Shown here: positions 7,729 through 14,107 of the stretch, piece after piece | How the letters are laid out: each line of letters opens with the position of its first letter | Position numbering within the stretch: position 1 is the stretch's first letter | Origin: Zoogloeaceae bacterium | GTDB taxonomy: Bacteria > Pseudomonadota > Gammaproteobacteria > Burkholderiales > Rhodocyclaceae | Direction: 5' to 3' | Assembly (NCBI GenBank): GCA_031259605.1 | Contig: JAIRLE010000159.1 | Location: 1-21,419 of the forward strand | DNA: 21,419 nucleotides | Position numbers and translations under genes: made by a program | The notes under the pieces: model-generated | What the model was told of the DNA's origin: nothing | Databases searched by the model: none | What the model saw: only the letters and a program-made list of their open reading frames with translations

Positions 7729-7838
7729 TCATCAGACTTCTCCATGGGAAAAAGCAAACCCCTCGCATGGAACAGACCCGATATCGGGGAACAATAGTGC
7801 GATTGCCCTAACAAAAACACCGCGAAACGCCTGGATGG

Positions 7839-7844
7839 TATAAT
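7839..7844 (+). promoter_or_regulatory. Possible -10 box for the secreted-protein gene
   Basis: TATAAT 35 bp upstream of the chosen start at 7879. It overlaps the ATG at 7843 and so argues against that earlier start. No good -35 hexamer is seen. Confidence 0.45.
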
Positions 7845-7878
7845 GGCAAGACGATTCATTCATGGGAAGTTGAATGTC

Positions 7879-8976
7879 ATGACACCGACGCAATCGGTTG
7901 CCGTGCGCCGCGAAGAAACAATGTCTCGCCGCCGCGCGAAAAATGTTCGCGTCCAGCAAGGGACGCCAGGCTTTTTCGCGCTCGTGCTGGCCGCCTCCAG
8001 CCTTCTTGCCGGCGCGTGTCTTGCTGATGACCTCGAACCGTTCGTGTTTCAACCCGATCCGGCAAAGCCAACCAGCGCCACGCATGCGCCCGTGTGCGCC
8101 TTCCCCGGAGAATTGAAGCTGCCCGCCGATTTCACGGTTTTTGCCGCAGGCGCATATTCGGGGAAAAAGATTTCTTTCCAGATCGATCAGAGCGGTCACG
8201 AAGGCACACAGATCGATGTCGCGGTCAATCACCCCGGAAAACCGGTGGTACTGATGCTGGGCGCGTATGAACCGACCATCTGGAATATCGGATGGTCGGC
8301 AGAGACGAAGATTCTGGCGGTTTTCGTCAGCGGATACCATCGCCAGGCTGTCGCCGGCCTGGAAAAGAGCGTCCCGCAACTGAACAGTTCCTATGACAAC
8401 AAGGGGGCATGCGGGTATTTCTATGTAACGATCGATAACCTTTCCCGCCTGAACCCAATCGCCAGGCGCATGTTCGGACAACCCGTCGACATGGTTTTCC
8501 CTGCCGAAAAAGGCCGGGTGGTAGTCGGTGACCCCTTGCAGGCAGAAACCCGTCTGGTGACTTCCTCCCAAACGACGCCGGAATCCTTCCACGACAAAAG
8601 CGCGCCGATCGCCGGCCCGGCAGGACTGGAGGACGCGGTTCGCAAAGGCTTGTTGCGCAAGGCCACATCCGCGGACGCCGAGACCTGGGCGGATGCGGTC
8701 ATCCAGAATTCAGCGCAATGCGACATACCGCCCGTGGCCGGCACGGGCATTCCCAAGCCACGCGCCCCTTCCTTTCACAACGCCTATGTCGTCTTGAAAT
8801 CGTTTACCTATCCCGCTGGACTATATGGTGGAAACTCGGCCACATTCCTCATTCCCAAAGGTACGCCAAAACCAGGCGGCAATCCCGGACACTCGAAAAT
8901 TCTTGATTTCAATACGCTCCGTTGCCAGGGACCAGGCTGCGAGGCTCCGGCATGCCGGGATCAAAACGGAAAATAG
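7879..8976 (+). CDS. Secreted or lipid-anchored protein of unknown function
   Basis: About 365 aa. I do not recognise the family. The N-terminus has basic residues (SRRRAKNVRVQQG), then a hydrophobic stretch FFALVLAASSLLAGACLA, consistent with a signal peptide. Cleavage is likely after ACLA (SPase I), or at the Cys if AGAC acts as an imperfect lipobox. The mature part includes FTVFAAGAYSGKKISFQIDQ and VLMLGAYEPTIWNIGW, and ends in RCQGPGCEAPACRDQNGK with three cysteines spaced C-x4-C-x4-C. The start is uncertain: ATG 7879 has GGAAG at 7865-7869, and ATG 7921 would give a more typical signal peptide. The gene stands alone between repeat clusters, with its own putative promoter. Its stop codon overlaps an AGAAGACAGCGGAC micro-repeat. 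Confidence 0.8.
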   Translation: MTPTQSVAVRREETMSRRRAKNVRVQQGTPGFFALVLAASSLLAGACLADDLEPFVFQPDPAKPTSATHAPVCAFPGELKLPADFTVFAAGAYSGKKISFQIDQSGHEGTQIDVAVNHPGKPVVLMLGAYEPTIWNIGWSAETKILAVFVSGYHRQAVAGLEKSVPQLNSSYDNKGACGYFYVTIDNLSRLNPIARRMFGQPVDMVFPAEKGRVVVGDPLQAETRLVTSSQTTPESFHDKSAPIAGPAGLEDAVRKGLLRKATSADAETWADAVIQNSAQCDIPPVAGTGIPKPRAPSFHNAYVVLKSFTYPAGLYGGNSATFLIPKGTPKPGGNPGHSKILDFNTLRCQGPGCEAPACRDQNGK

Positions 8977-8988
8977 AAGACAGCGGAC
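8975..8988 (+). repeat. Gene-end micro-repeat, copy 3
   Basis: AGAAGACAGCGGAC overlaps the TAG stop of the secreted-protein gene (8974-8976). It differs by one base from the core at 4087 and 15230. Confidence 0.55.
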
Positions 8989-9090
8989 GACCTTTTGAAA
9001 CACCGTGCAAAATGCTCGCCTGCTTTGGTCTGTCACGGTCATATCCGGCATGAGACAAGGCATTGCCCAACAACTTTTACCACGGAAAAC

Positions 9091-9242
9091 CAGCAAGAAA
9101 TTAGCGGCAGCCCTTCAGGGCTGCCGGTCCAACTCCATTGGGAAGGGGGTTCTCTCCCCTCCCCAATGGCTACGGTCGGGACACCGGCCTTCGCGCCTTT
9201 CTTACGGGCGGGGTTTCAAACCGGAGTTAGTTTTACGATGAA
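9091..9242 (+). repeat. Multi-hairpin repeat family A, copy 2, ending in the iorB start codon
   Basis: Begins CAGCAAGAAATTAGCGGCAG and ends GGAGTTAGTTTTACGATGAA. The first stem CGGCAGCCC/GGGCTGCCG is perfect. The second stem is strong here (CCATTGGGAAGGGG with CCCCTCCCCAATGG). The third GTCGAAACCCCGG hairpin is deleted relative to the other copies. The final ATGAA is the start of iorB, and GGAG 11 nt before the ATG is the only ribosome site visible. Confidence 0.92.
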
Positions 9243-9837
9243 CCAGACTACCAACATTCTTGTCGTTGGCATTGGCGGACAGGGCGTCATGACGGCTTCG
9301 GAAATACTTTCCGCAACAGCCATGCAAGAGGGCTATGACGTCAAGAAGACCGAAGTGGCCGGAATGAGCCAGCGTGGCGGCGTGGTTTCCTCGCATGTGC
9401 GGTTTGGCGCGCGCGTCCTGTCGCCGGAAATCGCGCCCGGCGAGGTGGACATCCTGCTCGGCTTCGAAGCCGCCGAAGCCATGCGCTGGAGCCATTACCT
9501 GCGTTCGTACGGCGTGGCGATGGTCAATCGGTTGCGGCTGGTTCCGCCCATCGTCTCGCTTGGCATCTTCGATTATCCCGAGGATCCGGCAGCCGCCATC
9601 CGCGCCCATGGCATCGCCATCCACGATTTCGACGCGGGCGCCATCGCCCATGAACTGGGCGACCTGCGCTTGGTGAATACCATCATGCTCGGCGCGATTG
9701 CCGACAACCTGCCCTTCCACGCAAAAATCCTGAAGGAAAACATCGTCGCCCGCTTTCACGCCAAAAAACCGGCGCTGGCGGAATTGAACGCGCAAGCCTT
9801 TGACATGGGGCAGGCGGCGGCAAAGGCGGCGGACTGA
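9238..9837 (+). CDS. iorB: Indolepyruvate oxidoreductase beta subunit
   Basis: The protein is 199 aa of the pyruvate/2-oxoacid oxidoreductase gamma-domain type. It opens with TNILVVGIGGQGVMTASEIL, followed by EVAGMSQRGGVVSSHVRFG, the usual signature of IorB. With IorA it oxidatively decarboxylates arylpyruvates (indolepyruvate, phenylpyruvate) to aryl-acetyl-CoA with ferredoxin, in aromatic amino acid breakdown. IorA, which holds the TPP and Fe-S centres and is normally the adjacent upstream gene, is not in this window; repeat family A occupies that place. The start ATG and weak GGAG belong to the repeat. The homologous sequence begins only a few residues in, so the start is plausible. The next gene begins 4 bp after the stop. 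Confidence 0.9.
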   Translation: MNQTTNILVVGIGGQGVMTASEILSATAMQEGYDVKKTEVAGMSQRGGVVSSHVRFGARVLSPEIAPGEVDILLGFEAAEAMRWSHYLRSYGVAMVNRLRLVPPIVSLGIFDYPEDPAAAIRAHGIAIHDFDAGAIAHELGDLRLVNTIMLGAIADNLPFHAKILKENIVARFHAKKPALAELNAQAFDMGQAAAKAAD

Positions 9838-9841
9838 CGCC

Positions 9842-10324
9842 ATGGACATCGACCTGGAAAAAATCCGGCGGTTTTTCGCGGCAGACCGCTTCGCCTGCCA
9901 ACAGGCGGGCGTGATCATCGACGCGGTGACGGAAGACGCCGTGCAATGCGGCATGGCGCTCACGCAACAACACCTGAACGCAGGCGGCGGCATACAGGGC
10001 GGGGCGATTTTCACGCTCGCCGATCTCGCCTTCGCCGTGCATTCCAATCTGCCGCTGTTTCTAGGCACAAATACGGGCATTACCGTGGGACAGTCGTGCA
10101 GCATCTCCTATCTGGCCCAACCACGGGGAAAGCGCCTGATCGCCCGCTCCACCTGCCTTGCGCGCGGGAAAACCATCAGCGTGTTTCGCGTCGAAATCCA
10201 TGACGACCTGGGCAATTTCGTCGCGGAAATGCGCGGCAACGGCGTGACGACCGGAAGACAGGGCGAAGCGCGCCAAGCGCCTGTTCATCGTAAAACCAAC
10301 TCCGGTTTGAAACCCCGCCCGTAA
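9842..10324 (+). CDS. PaaI-type hotdog-fold thioesterase with repeat-encoded C-terminus
   Basis: The protein is 160 aa with the hotdog motif HLNAGGGIQGGAIFTLADLAFAV (about residues 40-62), including the Asp of the PaaI catalytic region in LADLAFA. The His of the more usual HGG is Gln here (IQGG). Such enzymes hydrolyse acyl-CoA esters, in PaaI aryl-acetyl-CoA derivatives. Lying 4 bp after iorB, which makes aryl-acetyl-CoA, it fits release or proofreading of that product, though this is inference from context. The start ATG 9842 gives MDIDLEKIRRFFAADRF; earlier in-frame sequence overlaps iorB. The last twelve residues (HRKTNSGLKPRP) and the TAA stop lie inside family A copy 3, so the original C-terminus was probably about 140-148 aa. 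Confidence 0.88.
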   Translation: MDIDLEKIRRFFAADRFACQQAGVIIDAVTEDAVQCGMALTQQHLNAGGGIQGGAIFTLADLAFAVHSNLPLFLGTNTGITVGQSCSISYLAQPRGKRLIARSTCLARGKTISVFRVEIHDDLGNFVAEMRGNGVTTGRQGEARQAPVHRKTNSGLKPRP

Positions 10325-10451
10325 GAAAGGCGCGAAGGTCGAGACCCCGGCCGCGGCCGGGGTTTCGACCGTAGCCATTGGGGAGGTAAAAGAAACCCTT
10401 CCCAATGGAGTTAAACCGACAGCCCTGAAGGGCTGTCGTTAATTTTTGCTG
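10284..10451 (-). repeat. Multi-hairpin repeat family A, copy 3 (inverted)
   Basis: Full-length copy on the minus strand, starting (minus sense) CAGCAAAAATTAACGACAGC and ending TTTTACGATGAA at 10284. The first stem is CGACAGCCC/GGGCTGTCG. The second stem is CCATTGGGAAGGGT against CCTCCCCAATGG. The third is an almost perfect palindrome GGTCGAAACCCCGGCC/GGCCGGGGTCTCGACC. It overlaps the 3' end of the thioesterase gene and abuts family C copy 1. Confidence 0.92.
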
Positions 10452-10632
10452 ATCTCGGATTGCTGTGTGAAATGTTCGATTTTCCTTCTTCCCCCTCATT
10501 CGCAGATGACGGCGGGGGCGGAACTTGTGGTCGCCCGCCCTTGCTGCGGAGAGGGCAACCACAAGGGCTGCCCCTGTCGCAACATTTCCCGGGCGCGGTC
10601 ACGGGGACGCCCCTACGGGAATCATGAACAGC
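10448..10632 (+). repeat. Family C MITE-like repeat, copy 1
   Basis: Shares with 11995-12188 the order ATCTCGGATTGCTGTGTG, CTCATTCGCAGATGACGG, then GGGCAACCACAAGGGCTGCC and the right end GGAATCATGAACAG. The left terminal CCTGTTCAT is missing here; instead the element follows directly on family A copy 3. The right end contains the ATG used by ygfZ at 10624. Confidence 0.82.
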
Positions 10633-11619
10633 TTCTCAAGGCCGGAACGCATCGTGCCCGCAAGCAATGCCGCCGCTTTTTTTCCTCCGTCATGGGCGGC
10701 GGCAGACGGCCTCGTCCTGTTGCCGCAATTCGCCCTGCTCGAAGTCGCGGGAAGCGGGGCGCGCGCCTTTCTGCACACGCAACTCACGAGTGACGTCAAG
10801 GCACTGGGCGCGACGAACGCGCAGTTTTCCGCCTGGTGCAACGCACAGGGACGCATGTTGGTCAACTTCATCCTCCACGCTCGCCCCGCCGCCGGGGGCG
10901 AGACGTTCTGCCTGTTCATGCGCGCGGATCGCCTGCAGGGAATTTTGCAGCGTCTGCAAAAATATGTGCTGCGCGCAAAAGTCAGCCTCACGACGCGTAG
11001 CGATCTGGGATACCTGGGATTATGCGGAACGAAACTGCCTTCCCTGTTGAAGACCGCCGGATTCGCGCCGCCGCCGGAGGACGCCATGCTGGGCGTGAGC
11101 GCGCAAGACGAGACGACGCTCATCCGCCTGCCGGATGGCCGCTGCCTGCTCGCCGCACCGCAATCGCTGCTGAAGGAATACGCCGAGCGCTTCGCTGCGC
11201 AATTGCCCACAGTCGACGCCTCGTACTGGCAATGGCGGGACATTTGCGCCGCGCTGCCCTGGATCGACAACGCGACGGCGGAAGCCTTCGTGCCGCAGAT
11301 GCTGGATTTTGAAAAAACCGGCGTCAGCTTCCAGAAAGGCTGCTATCCCGGCCAGGAAATCATTGCCCGCGCCCAGTATCTGGGTGAAGTCAAGCGTCAT
11401 CTGTATCGCCTCTTCGCCTCCCGCCCTATGCTGCCCGGCGAAGACCTGTACGCCGACAGCGAGCCGCGCCAAGCCGTCGGCAAGGTCATCGCCGCCGCCC
11501 CCGTCCCCAATGACCCCGGGCGCCACGCCGCGCTGGCGGTGCTGCAAGACGCCCACGCCCACGACATCGCGCCCATCCAGGCGCAAAGGACAGCCTACAC
11601 ACAACATGTGGATTCCTGA
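10624..11619 (+). CDS. ygfZ: YgfZ-type folate-binding protein for iron-sulfur enzyme maintenance
   Basis: The protein is 331 aa of the YgfZ/GcvT-like family. The signature is clear: KGCYPGQEIIARAQYLGEVK (about residues 237-256), with the conserved Cys of K-G-C-Y-x-G-Q-E. The N-terminal GARAFLHTQLTSDVKAL is also typical. YgfZ proteins bind tetrahydrofolate and help assemble or repair certain Fe-S enzymes, including MiaB. The family-like sequence begins around DGLVLLPQFALLEV (about residue 29). The chosen ATG 10624 lies in the end of the family C repeat, with only a weak GGGA before it. The first 20-28 residues (NSFSRPERIVPASN...) are therefore less certain, and an earlier or non-ATG start is possible. 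Confidence 0.88.
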   Translation: MNSFSRPERIVPASNAAAFFPPSWAAADGLVLLPQFALLEVAGSGARAFLHTQLTSDVKALGATNAQFSAWCNAQGRMLVNFILHARPAAGGETFCLFMRADRLQGILQRLQKYVLRAKVSLTTRSDLGYLGLCGTKLPSLLKTAGFAPPPEDAMLGVSAQDETTLIRLPDGRCLLAAPQSLLKEYAERFAAQLPTVDASYWQWRDICAALPWIDNATAEAFVPQMLDFEKTGVSFQKGCYPGQEIIARAQYLGEVKRHLYRLFASRPMLPGEDLYADSEPRQAVGKVIAAAPVPNDPGRHAALAVLQDAHAHDIAPIQAQRTAYTQHVDS

Positions 11620-11766
11620 TGTCCATGTTGTGGACGCGCCCATTCCCACGTGAATCACGTAGAATTTTTTATCGGTGATGCGCCAAGTGAAAGTGGGAAC
11701 TACAAACGTCCCAAACGTTTAGAACTGTTTTGAAAATTCAAGGGTAAAACCCGCGCTACTGCTTGC
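11620..11766. other. AT-richer spacer after ygfZ
   Basis: A 9-bp inverted repeat CACAACATG (11600-11608)/CATGTTGTG (11624-11632) straddles the ygfZ stop. A six-base T-run follows at 11665-11670 after the small palindrome ACGTGAATCACGT. These could form a weak terminator, but stem and T-run are too far apart for a firm call. No gene is seen. Confidence 0.4.
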
Positions 11767-11946
11767 TTCTCTCTACCGCTTGGCGGGCGAGCGTGCCCGG
11801 AGGGGCGAGAGGGTCGTTCCGCCATTCGTACTCAACCACCGAACCGCCCAGCAACCCTCTCCCGGCCTTCGGCCATCCTCTCCCGCCAACCGGGCGAGGG
11901 AAAGCGAATGGGGCTTCGCCCTATGCACGGCAGGGAGAGGGAAATA
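11767..11946. repeat. Family B hairpin-rich repeat, copy 2
   Basis: Same block order as 7222-7393: CTCTACCGCTTGGCGGGCGAG, CCCGGAGGGGCGAGAGGG, CCCTCTCCCGGCCTTCGGCC, then CCTCTCCCGCCAACCGGGCG and AGGGAAA. The middle hairpin is GGCC-TTC-GGCC here and GGCGC-TAAA-GCGCC in copy 1, so shape is kept while sequence differs. Confidence 0.6.
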
Positions 11947-11971
11947 AAACTCTTGTTTTTGAACAGCCTCC

Positions 11972-11991
11972 AAAAGACTTTGAACAGGCTC
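11972..11991 (-). mobile_element. Solo IS terminus-like sequence
   Basis: AAAAGACTTTGAACAGGCTC is the reverse complement of GAGCCTGTTCAAAGTCTTTT. This matches 19 of 20 bases of the IS end at 21340-21359 (GAACCTGTTCAAAGTCTTTT). No transposase sequence is attached, so it is a relic or a solo end. It forms an 11-bp perfect palindrome with the adjoining family C end. Confidence 0.6.
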
Positions 11992-11994
11992 TTG

Positions 11995-12188
11995 GAGCCT
12001 GTTCATAATCTCGGATTGCTGTGTGGAATGTTTGATTTTCCTTCTCCCCCTCATTCGCAGATGACGGTAGGGGCGGTCATTGTGGCCGCCCGTCCTTGCC
12101 GCGAGGAGGGCAACCACAAGGGTTGCCCCTACCGCAATATTTCCCAAGGGCGGTTACGGGGGCGCTCCTGCAGGAATCATGAACAGGT
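11995..12188 (+). mobile_element. Family C MITE-like element, copy 2, with terminal inverted repeats
   Basis: About 194 bp bounded by GAGCCTGTTCATAATCTC (left) and GGAATCATGAACAGG (right). The outer CCTGTTCAT is inverted at the two ends. The interior folds: GGGCGGTCATTGTGGCCGCCC, then GGGCAACCACAAGGGTTGCCC. There is no coding capacity that I can support. The left end resembles the IS terminus (GAGCCTGTTCAAAGTCT), which suggests a non-autonomous element moved by that IS. Copy 1 is at 10448-10632. Confidence 0.72.
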
Positions 12189-12190
12189 TT

Positions 12191-13096
12191 TTAGAATTCC
12201 AGGCGGAACGCCATGCGGACGCCGATGACTTCCAGCACGTCGCCGTCGTTCAGCAGTTGTTCCTGCTTGATGGGAATGCCGTTGACCGTGGGTGGATGCT
12301 CGCCTTCGACGTGCCTCAGGACATACCCCTGGGGCAAACAGGCGATGCTGACGACCTGAATGCCCGTGCGTCCCAGCGTATTCTGCGTCTTGATGAGCGA
12401 CAATTCCTTGCCCTTGTTGCTGCCATTCAGGATTTTCAGCACGGCATGCGCGCCCAGTTCATGCAGCATGAGATCCTTGTCCCCCACCGCGTTTTCCGAC
12501 GCGGGTTCGGACTTGACGGCAAATTTTCCGGGATCGGGTTTACGCTTGTTCGGCGGTTCGTCGACATCGATGTTGCGGTCGAGCGTGGGAAACGGGCCGC
12601 TACCCACGTTGGTGGCGCCGAACGCCGTGGCCGTGCCGATATTGCTGGCCGTGGCAGCGGGAATTACGGCGGTAGCGACATCCGATGAAGTATCCGCGCC
12701 CAGCGATTTCTGGGTAACATCCGAAGCCGTGTCCGCGCCCGGCGGTTTTGCGGCTGGCGCGGACGCCGTCACGTCGATGCGGCCTTCCTGCGCCAGTTTT
12801 TCTTCTTCCGGATCCTTCAGGAACTTGAGCGCATATTTCCCCATGGTAACGACGTCGTTATGGTGCAGGACGCGTTTCTTGATGGCCTTGCCATTCACCA
12901 GCGTACCGTTGGTGCTGTCCAGGTCTTCCAGGAAAGAATCGTCCAGAATGGTCGTAATCGCGGCATGTTCGCCAGAAATGGCAAGATTGTTGATCTGGAC
13001 ATCGTTGGAAGGGCGCCTGCCAATGGTGATGCGCTTCTTGTCGAGCACAATCTCCTTCAAAACCAGGCCATCCATGGAAAGTATCAGTTTTGCCAT
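12191..13096 (-). CDS. Protein with two FHA domains (N-terminal canonical, C-terminal degenerate)
   Basis: The protein is 301 aa. Residues 1-95 form a forkhead-associated domain with all phosphothreonine-binding landmarks: IGRR (Arg27), SGEH (Ser41, His44), DSTNG (Asn63) and VNG (Asn68). Residues about 100-200 are a low-complexity Ala/Thr/Ser/Pro linker containing GADTASDV and GADTSSDV. Residues about 213-301 look like a second FHA fold (LGRTGIQV, TVNGIPI, LNDGDVLEVIGVRMAFRLEF) but lack the S-x-x-H and STNG residues, so it probably does not bind phosphothreonine. The likely role is a phospho-protein reader partnered with the PP2C phosphatase 67 bp upstream on the same strand. No serine/threonine kinase gene is visible in the window. 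The start ATG is at 13096, with a weak ribosome site. Confidence 0.88.
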   Translation of the reverse strand: MAKLILSMDGLVLKEIVLDKKRITIGRRPSNDVQINNLAISGEHAAITTILDDSFLEDLDSTNGTLVNGKAIKKRVLHHNDVVTMGKYALKFLKDPEEEKLAQEGRIDVTASAPAAKPPGADTASDVTQKSLGADTSSDVATAVIPAATASNIGTATAFGATNVGSGPFPTLDRNIDVDEPPNKRKPDPGKFAVKSEPASENAVGDKDLMLHELGAHAVLKILNGSNKGKELSLIKTQNTLGRTGIQVVSIACLPQGYVLRHVEGEHPPTVNGIPIKQEQLLNDGDVLEVIGVRMAFRLEF

Positions 13097-13150
13097 TTTT
13101 CCACGCCTTTGTCACGGAATCTTTTGCAAGGGAAACTGCGTTACACGGGA

Positions 13151-13156
13151 ATTATA
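13151..13156 (-). promoter_or_regulatory. Possible -10 box for the FHA gene
   Basis: The minus strand reads TATAAT between the phosphatase stop and the FHA start, about 55 bp before the ATG. The -35 region is poor. It would allow separate transcription of the FHA gene within the PP2C-FHA pair. Confidence 0.3.
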
Positions 13157-13163
13157 AAAAGTT

Positions 13164-13943
13164 TTACGCTTGCATGGGGCATAGTTTTGCCACAATGACG
13201 GAAATGTTGTCATGTCCGCCGCGCGCGTTGGCATGGTCGATCAGGCGGACACAGGCGGCATCCGGGTCATCCGCGTGCGCCGTGAGGATAAGGGCGATTT
13301 CCGGCTCCGGCAACAAATCGTGCAGGCCATCGGAACTGAACAGGTACATATCGCCAGGTTCCACGTCGTATGCGTTACATTCCGTCTCAACCGTGCTTTC
13401 AATGCCCACCGCCCGCGTAATCAGGTTCCGGATGCTGGAAAATTGCACGTCTTCCGGACGGATCAGCCCCGCGTCAATCTGCATCTGCAACAGCGAATGA
13501 TCGCGCGTCAGACTCGTCAGTTCGCCCTGCCGCAGACGGTAGCAACGCGAATCGCCCACATGCGCCGTGAGCAGGAAATCCCGGCAGAACATCCCCATGA
13601 CCAGCGTCGAGCACATGCCCGCATAACGCGCCTCCTGGCAGGCAAGCCGGTAGATTTCCTCATTGATCTGCTCGACGCGCGCCAGGAGCGCCTCGGCAAG
13701 CTCGATCCGCGAATGGCTCTGCGCTTCCGGAATGGGCAGGCATTCGGCAAGCCGCTTTACCAGCATCTGCGCCGCCACGTCTCCCGCCTTGTGTCCACCC
13801 ATGCCGTCGGCCAGGATGGCGGCGGCGCAATCCACGTCGCTCCATACCGCGTCTTCATTGGTGGCGCGCACCCTGCCAATGTGGGTGTGCGCCGCCATTT
13901 TCAGCGCATATCGTATGGCATTCGGGTTTTCTTCCGGGTTCAT
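13164..13943 (-). CDS. PP2C-family serine/threonine protein phosphatase
   Basis: The protein is 259 aa from ATG 13943 (MNPEENPNAIRYAL). PP2C motifs appear in order: GRVRATNEDAVW (about 23-34), ILADGMGGHKAGD (43-55, metal-binding Asp46), GMCSTLVMGMF, LLTAHVGDSRCYRL, LTRDHSLLQ, LITRAVG, YLFSSDGLHDLL and GGHDNISVIV (242-251, metal-binding Asp245). It is a complete Stp1/PrpC-like phosphatase that removes phosphate from Ser/Thr with Mn or Mg. An in-frame extension to 14021 has no conserved sequence and was not used. It precedes the FHA gene by 67 bp and is transcribed away from cheB. Such PP2C-FHA pairs often belong to kinase signalling or type VI secretion control, but neither is shown here. Confidence 0.93.
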   Translation of the reverse strand: MNPEENPNAIRYALKMAAHTHIGRVRATNEDAVWSDVDCAAAILADGMGGHKAGDVAAQMLVKRLAECLPIPEAQSHSRIELAEALLARVEQINEEIYRLACQEARYAGMCSTLVMGMFCRDFLLTAHVGDSRCYRLRQGELTSLTRDHSLLQMQIDAGLIRPEDVQFSSIRNLITRAVGIESTVETECNAYDVEPGDMYLFSSDGLHDLLPEPEIALILTAHADDPDAACVRLIDHANARGGHDNISVIVAKLCPMQA

Positions 13944-14107
13944 CGCGGTTTTCCATTCGTTTTGTTGGCATCGGGACTTGTCGGCATCCGGGTTTCGGGA
14001 CAAACTTGCGCATTGCGGCAAGCAGGCGTTCGCATCCGTTTTCTTCCTTCATCATCGGCCGGCGCGCCAGCATGCATCCGAACAGGCAGAATCGAACAGG
14101 CAGAATA
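13944..14107. promoter_or_regulatory. Divergent intergenic region between PP2C gene and cheB
   Basis: 164 bp that must hold the promoters of two divergent units. I see no clear -10/-35 pair, operator or riboswitch in it. Confidence 0.4.

Noticed and set aside
10525..10623. Longer N-terminus for YgfZ from 10525
   Set aside because: The extension is entirely repeat family C sequence and is not found in the protein family.
13944..14021. N-terminal extension of the PP2C protein
   Set aside because: PP2C similarity begins after MNPEENPNAIRYAL; the extension has no conserved residues.
14006..14107. Longer N-terminus for CheB from the ATG at 14006
   Set aside because: The extra residues are Arg/Ser/His-rich and not part of the receiver fold, which begins at KIKVMIVDD.
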